This document shows, piece after piece, positions 62,481 through 64,000 of a DNA stretch of 64,000 nt. Both the position numbers and the translations under genes were made by a program. Below the pieces are notes generated by a model. That model did no database searches. It had not been told where the DNA came from and worked only from the letters and a program-made list of their open reading frames with translations. Location: positions 1 through 64,000 of the forward strand of contig JALKBU010000099.1 of NCBI GenBank assembly GCA_023091735.1, in the 5' to 3' direction. The DNA comes from Trichomonas tenax. Taxonomy: Eukaryota; Parabasalia; Trichomonadida; Trichomonadidae. Position 1 is the stretch's first letter; each line of letters opens with the position of its first letter.

Positions 62481-63352
62481 TCTAAAAATTTTATGCAAAA
62501 AGATCGGATATGCCGATTCAGCCTACACTGATCAGTTGAGCTAAAATTTGGCACAGAGAAGTCAGGTGCTTCTTGATCGCTTGAAGTTACATGCTATATA
62601 TGGATTTTCCTAAATGATCGATTCTAAAATTGACTTTTGTTTACAACTTTTGTGATTAATTTTTACAATAATGTTTTAAATCTAATGCCTAGTAATATTC
62701 ATTATTATATTTTTTCGACCTCTGAAATGTGCAATCAAAAGTTCAAGTCCTTGTAATATTCTGTCTATCTATAGTATATATCATCGCTAATATATTTATG
62801 GAGCAAGGAAGTATTTTTGCACTATTATACAATTTTTTCATTGAGCTCTGCTAATTTTGGACATCCTCGAGGAAGATAATTTGAGAGGTTTACATTAAAA
62901 ATGACGCTTGAGAGATTGAAAATTCCATATCTAACCATTACATATGTTAAAACCTATCAATAAAATATTCTTGATAAACTCGATTCTTCTTTAATTTTAT
63001 CAAAATGTTATATCAAGAGAAGTCACTTGGGGACTAAAGCAACAAGCAGTGTTTTCAGTGGCTCGTTTGCAAATGACTTTCGCCTTAATTTTCGTCTTCG
63101 AGAAATGCATTTAAATGATGTGTGAATTTTATTTATTTCATCAAAATAACATATCTCCAAACACGAAATTGAAGAAATGTTGTGTGAATTTTATTGTATC
63201 GATGGGGAGTGTTGTATTTAGTTTAGAGTTTTGTGTATATTTAGAGCGATTAAAGTTGAATTTAGACTAAATATTTTACTTAAATGATGATAGTTATACA
63301 TGATTTTTCTTTTGATGATTTCCTATCCGCATATGAATAGAAATAAAAAAAG
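62481..63352. other. Gene-free spacer
   Basis: AT-rich with no supported gene, initiator or strong repeat. It separates the palindrome array from the 3' end of the dehydrogenase gene. Confidence 0.4.
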
Positions 63353-64000
63353 TTATATAATTGAAATAGCGTAATATCTCTCCTGAACGAGTTCTTCTTC
63401 AGTGATCTTCAATTTCTGAGTGACCCATTCATTCAGTTTCAAGTCATCGACAATGTGAACGACTCCATTCTTGTCGATCTTGCAAGGCAAAGAGCACATG
63501 ATTCCTGGTGATAACCCATAAGGAGAAGACTGCGGCACGATTGTTCCCATTGAGATAATTTCGTCTTCATCTGTTCCGAACAAAAACTTCTTCATGTGCA
63601 AAATAGAAGCGAGACAAGGCGAAGAAGCTGATGAAAGGCCTCTGTAATTCAATATCTGCCATCCGCGCTTGTGAATAAACTCAGGAAGTTCCTCGTGAAT
63701 GTAATTTTCTTCTAATAATTCAGAAACAAAAACTTTTTGGCCATCTTTCATGTAATATGCCTGCGAAACATCAGGGAATAGTGTGTCTGAGTGATTTCCC
63801 CAAACAATAACATTGCGAATCTTTTCTGTTTCAACGTTTAATTTAGATGCGATCGCATTTACTGTTCTCAAGTGATCTAAGTATGAAAGAGATGTGAAAT
63901 TCTCCAGTTTGAGGTTTGGTGCGTTCATTGATACAATCAAAGCGTTTGTATTTGCTGGATTTCCTGTTACAAGAACTTTGCAATCTGGTTTTGCGTATTT
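63353..64000 (-). CDS. Malate/lactate dehydrogenase (cytosolic MDH type), 5' end beyond the window
   Basis: The C-terminal 215 residues or so of an NAD-dependent 2-hydroxyacid dehydrogenase. Visible: VLVTGNPANTNALIVS at the window edge, then YLDHLRTVNAIASKL (the family's LDHNRA region, here with Leu-Arg-Thr), NVIVWGNHSDTLFPD with the active-site His of GNHS, and SSASSPCLASILHMKKF. Known biology: trichomonads use cytosolic MDH, and a lactate dehydrogenase arose from it in T. vaginalis; the discriminating residue lies upstream of the visible part, so the substrate cannot be assigned. The ATG at 63940 is internal, because the conserved NPANTNAL motif precedes it in the same open frame. High GC and family-typical length to the stop support an active gene. 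Confidence 0.9.
   Translation of the reverse strand, partial: KYAKPDCKVLVTGNPANTNALIVSMNAPNLKLENFTSLSYLDHLRTVNAIASKLNVETEKIRNVIVWGNHSDTLFPDVSQAYYMKDGQKVFVSELLEENYIHEELPEFIHKRGWQILNYRGLSSASSPCLASILHMKKFLFGTDEDEIISMGTIVPQSSPYGLSPGIMCSLPCKIDKNGVVHIVDDLKLNEWVTQKLKITEEELVQERYYAISII

Noticed and set aside
62321..62554. Open frames on both strands over the palindrome array that encode similar peptides
   Set aside because: The similarity is a by-product of the palindrome; neither frame has an initiator or known domain.

Overview
The window looks like chromosomal DNA of a parabasalid protist, most probably a Trichomonas species close to T. vaginalis. The reasons are: AT-rich sequence; intronless genes on both strands; very short predicted 5' leaders with trichomonad-type initiators (TCA followed by an A/T-rich stretch) at several genes; and trichomonad gene families (Myb-domain proteins, ankyrin-type proteins, long coiled-coil proteins, BRSK/SNF1-like kinases, malate/lactate dehydrogenase). 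The species call is an inference. All gene starts below require ATG; where a frame opens only at TTG or GTG this is stated.

Region 1 (1-2.5 kb) resembles the end of a virus-like or Maverick-type element. It has a small lysine-rich protein, a phage tail-collar (gp10 C-terminal) type protein, two families of short intergenic repeats with hairpins, and a GC-richer degraded reading frame. Region 2 (3.6-11 kb) is a cluster of Ig/cadherin-like repeat proteins on the minus strand: two open genes that share an 887-bp identical block, one frameshifted pseudogene and one small remnant, separated by an inverted-repeat element. Region 3 (11-22 kb) is mostly gene-poor, with inverted repeats, a serine/lysine-rich gene, one intact and one broken member of a small unrecognised family, a broken Myb gene and a broken ankyrin-type gene.

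Region 4 (22-34 kb) is a housekeeping block: a presenilin homologue, a zinc-ribbon/RING protein, a two-repeat Myb protein, a WD40 plus alpha-solenoid protein (RIC1-like guess), and a very long coiled-coil frame cut by a single in-frame TAA. Region 5 (34-39 kb) is an inverted duplication of roughly 1.3-1.5 kb flanking a GT61-type glycosyltransferase gene. Region 6 (39-54 kb) holds a small predicted lipid-anchored protein, a large helical protein, an ankyrin-like protein, an inositol-monophosphatase-family enzyme, a 1.08-kb element with terminal inverted repeats and TA flanks, and a BRSK-like kinase. Region 7 (54.6-64 kb) has a 2,360-residue USP-family protein that appears to have lost its catalytic cysteine, a palindrome array, and the 3' part of a malate/lactate dehydrogenase gene.

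No operon-like logic links the genes. The most unusual signals lie between genes: (i) an 11-bp near-palindrome TGWCATGTAAA with 12 exact copies found by eye, clustered upstream of two genes; (ii) hairpins in the 0.6-2.2 kb repeats whose stem sequence differs between copies while the pairing is kept; (iii) a three-hairpin palindrome array at 62.1-62.5 kb; and (iv) several unrelated inverted-repeat pairs. No rRNA, tRNA or CRISPR array was recognised.
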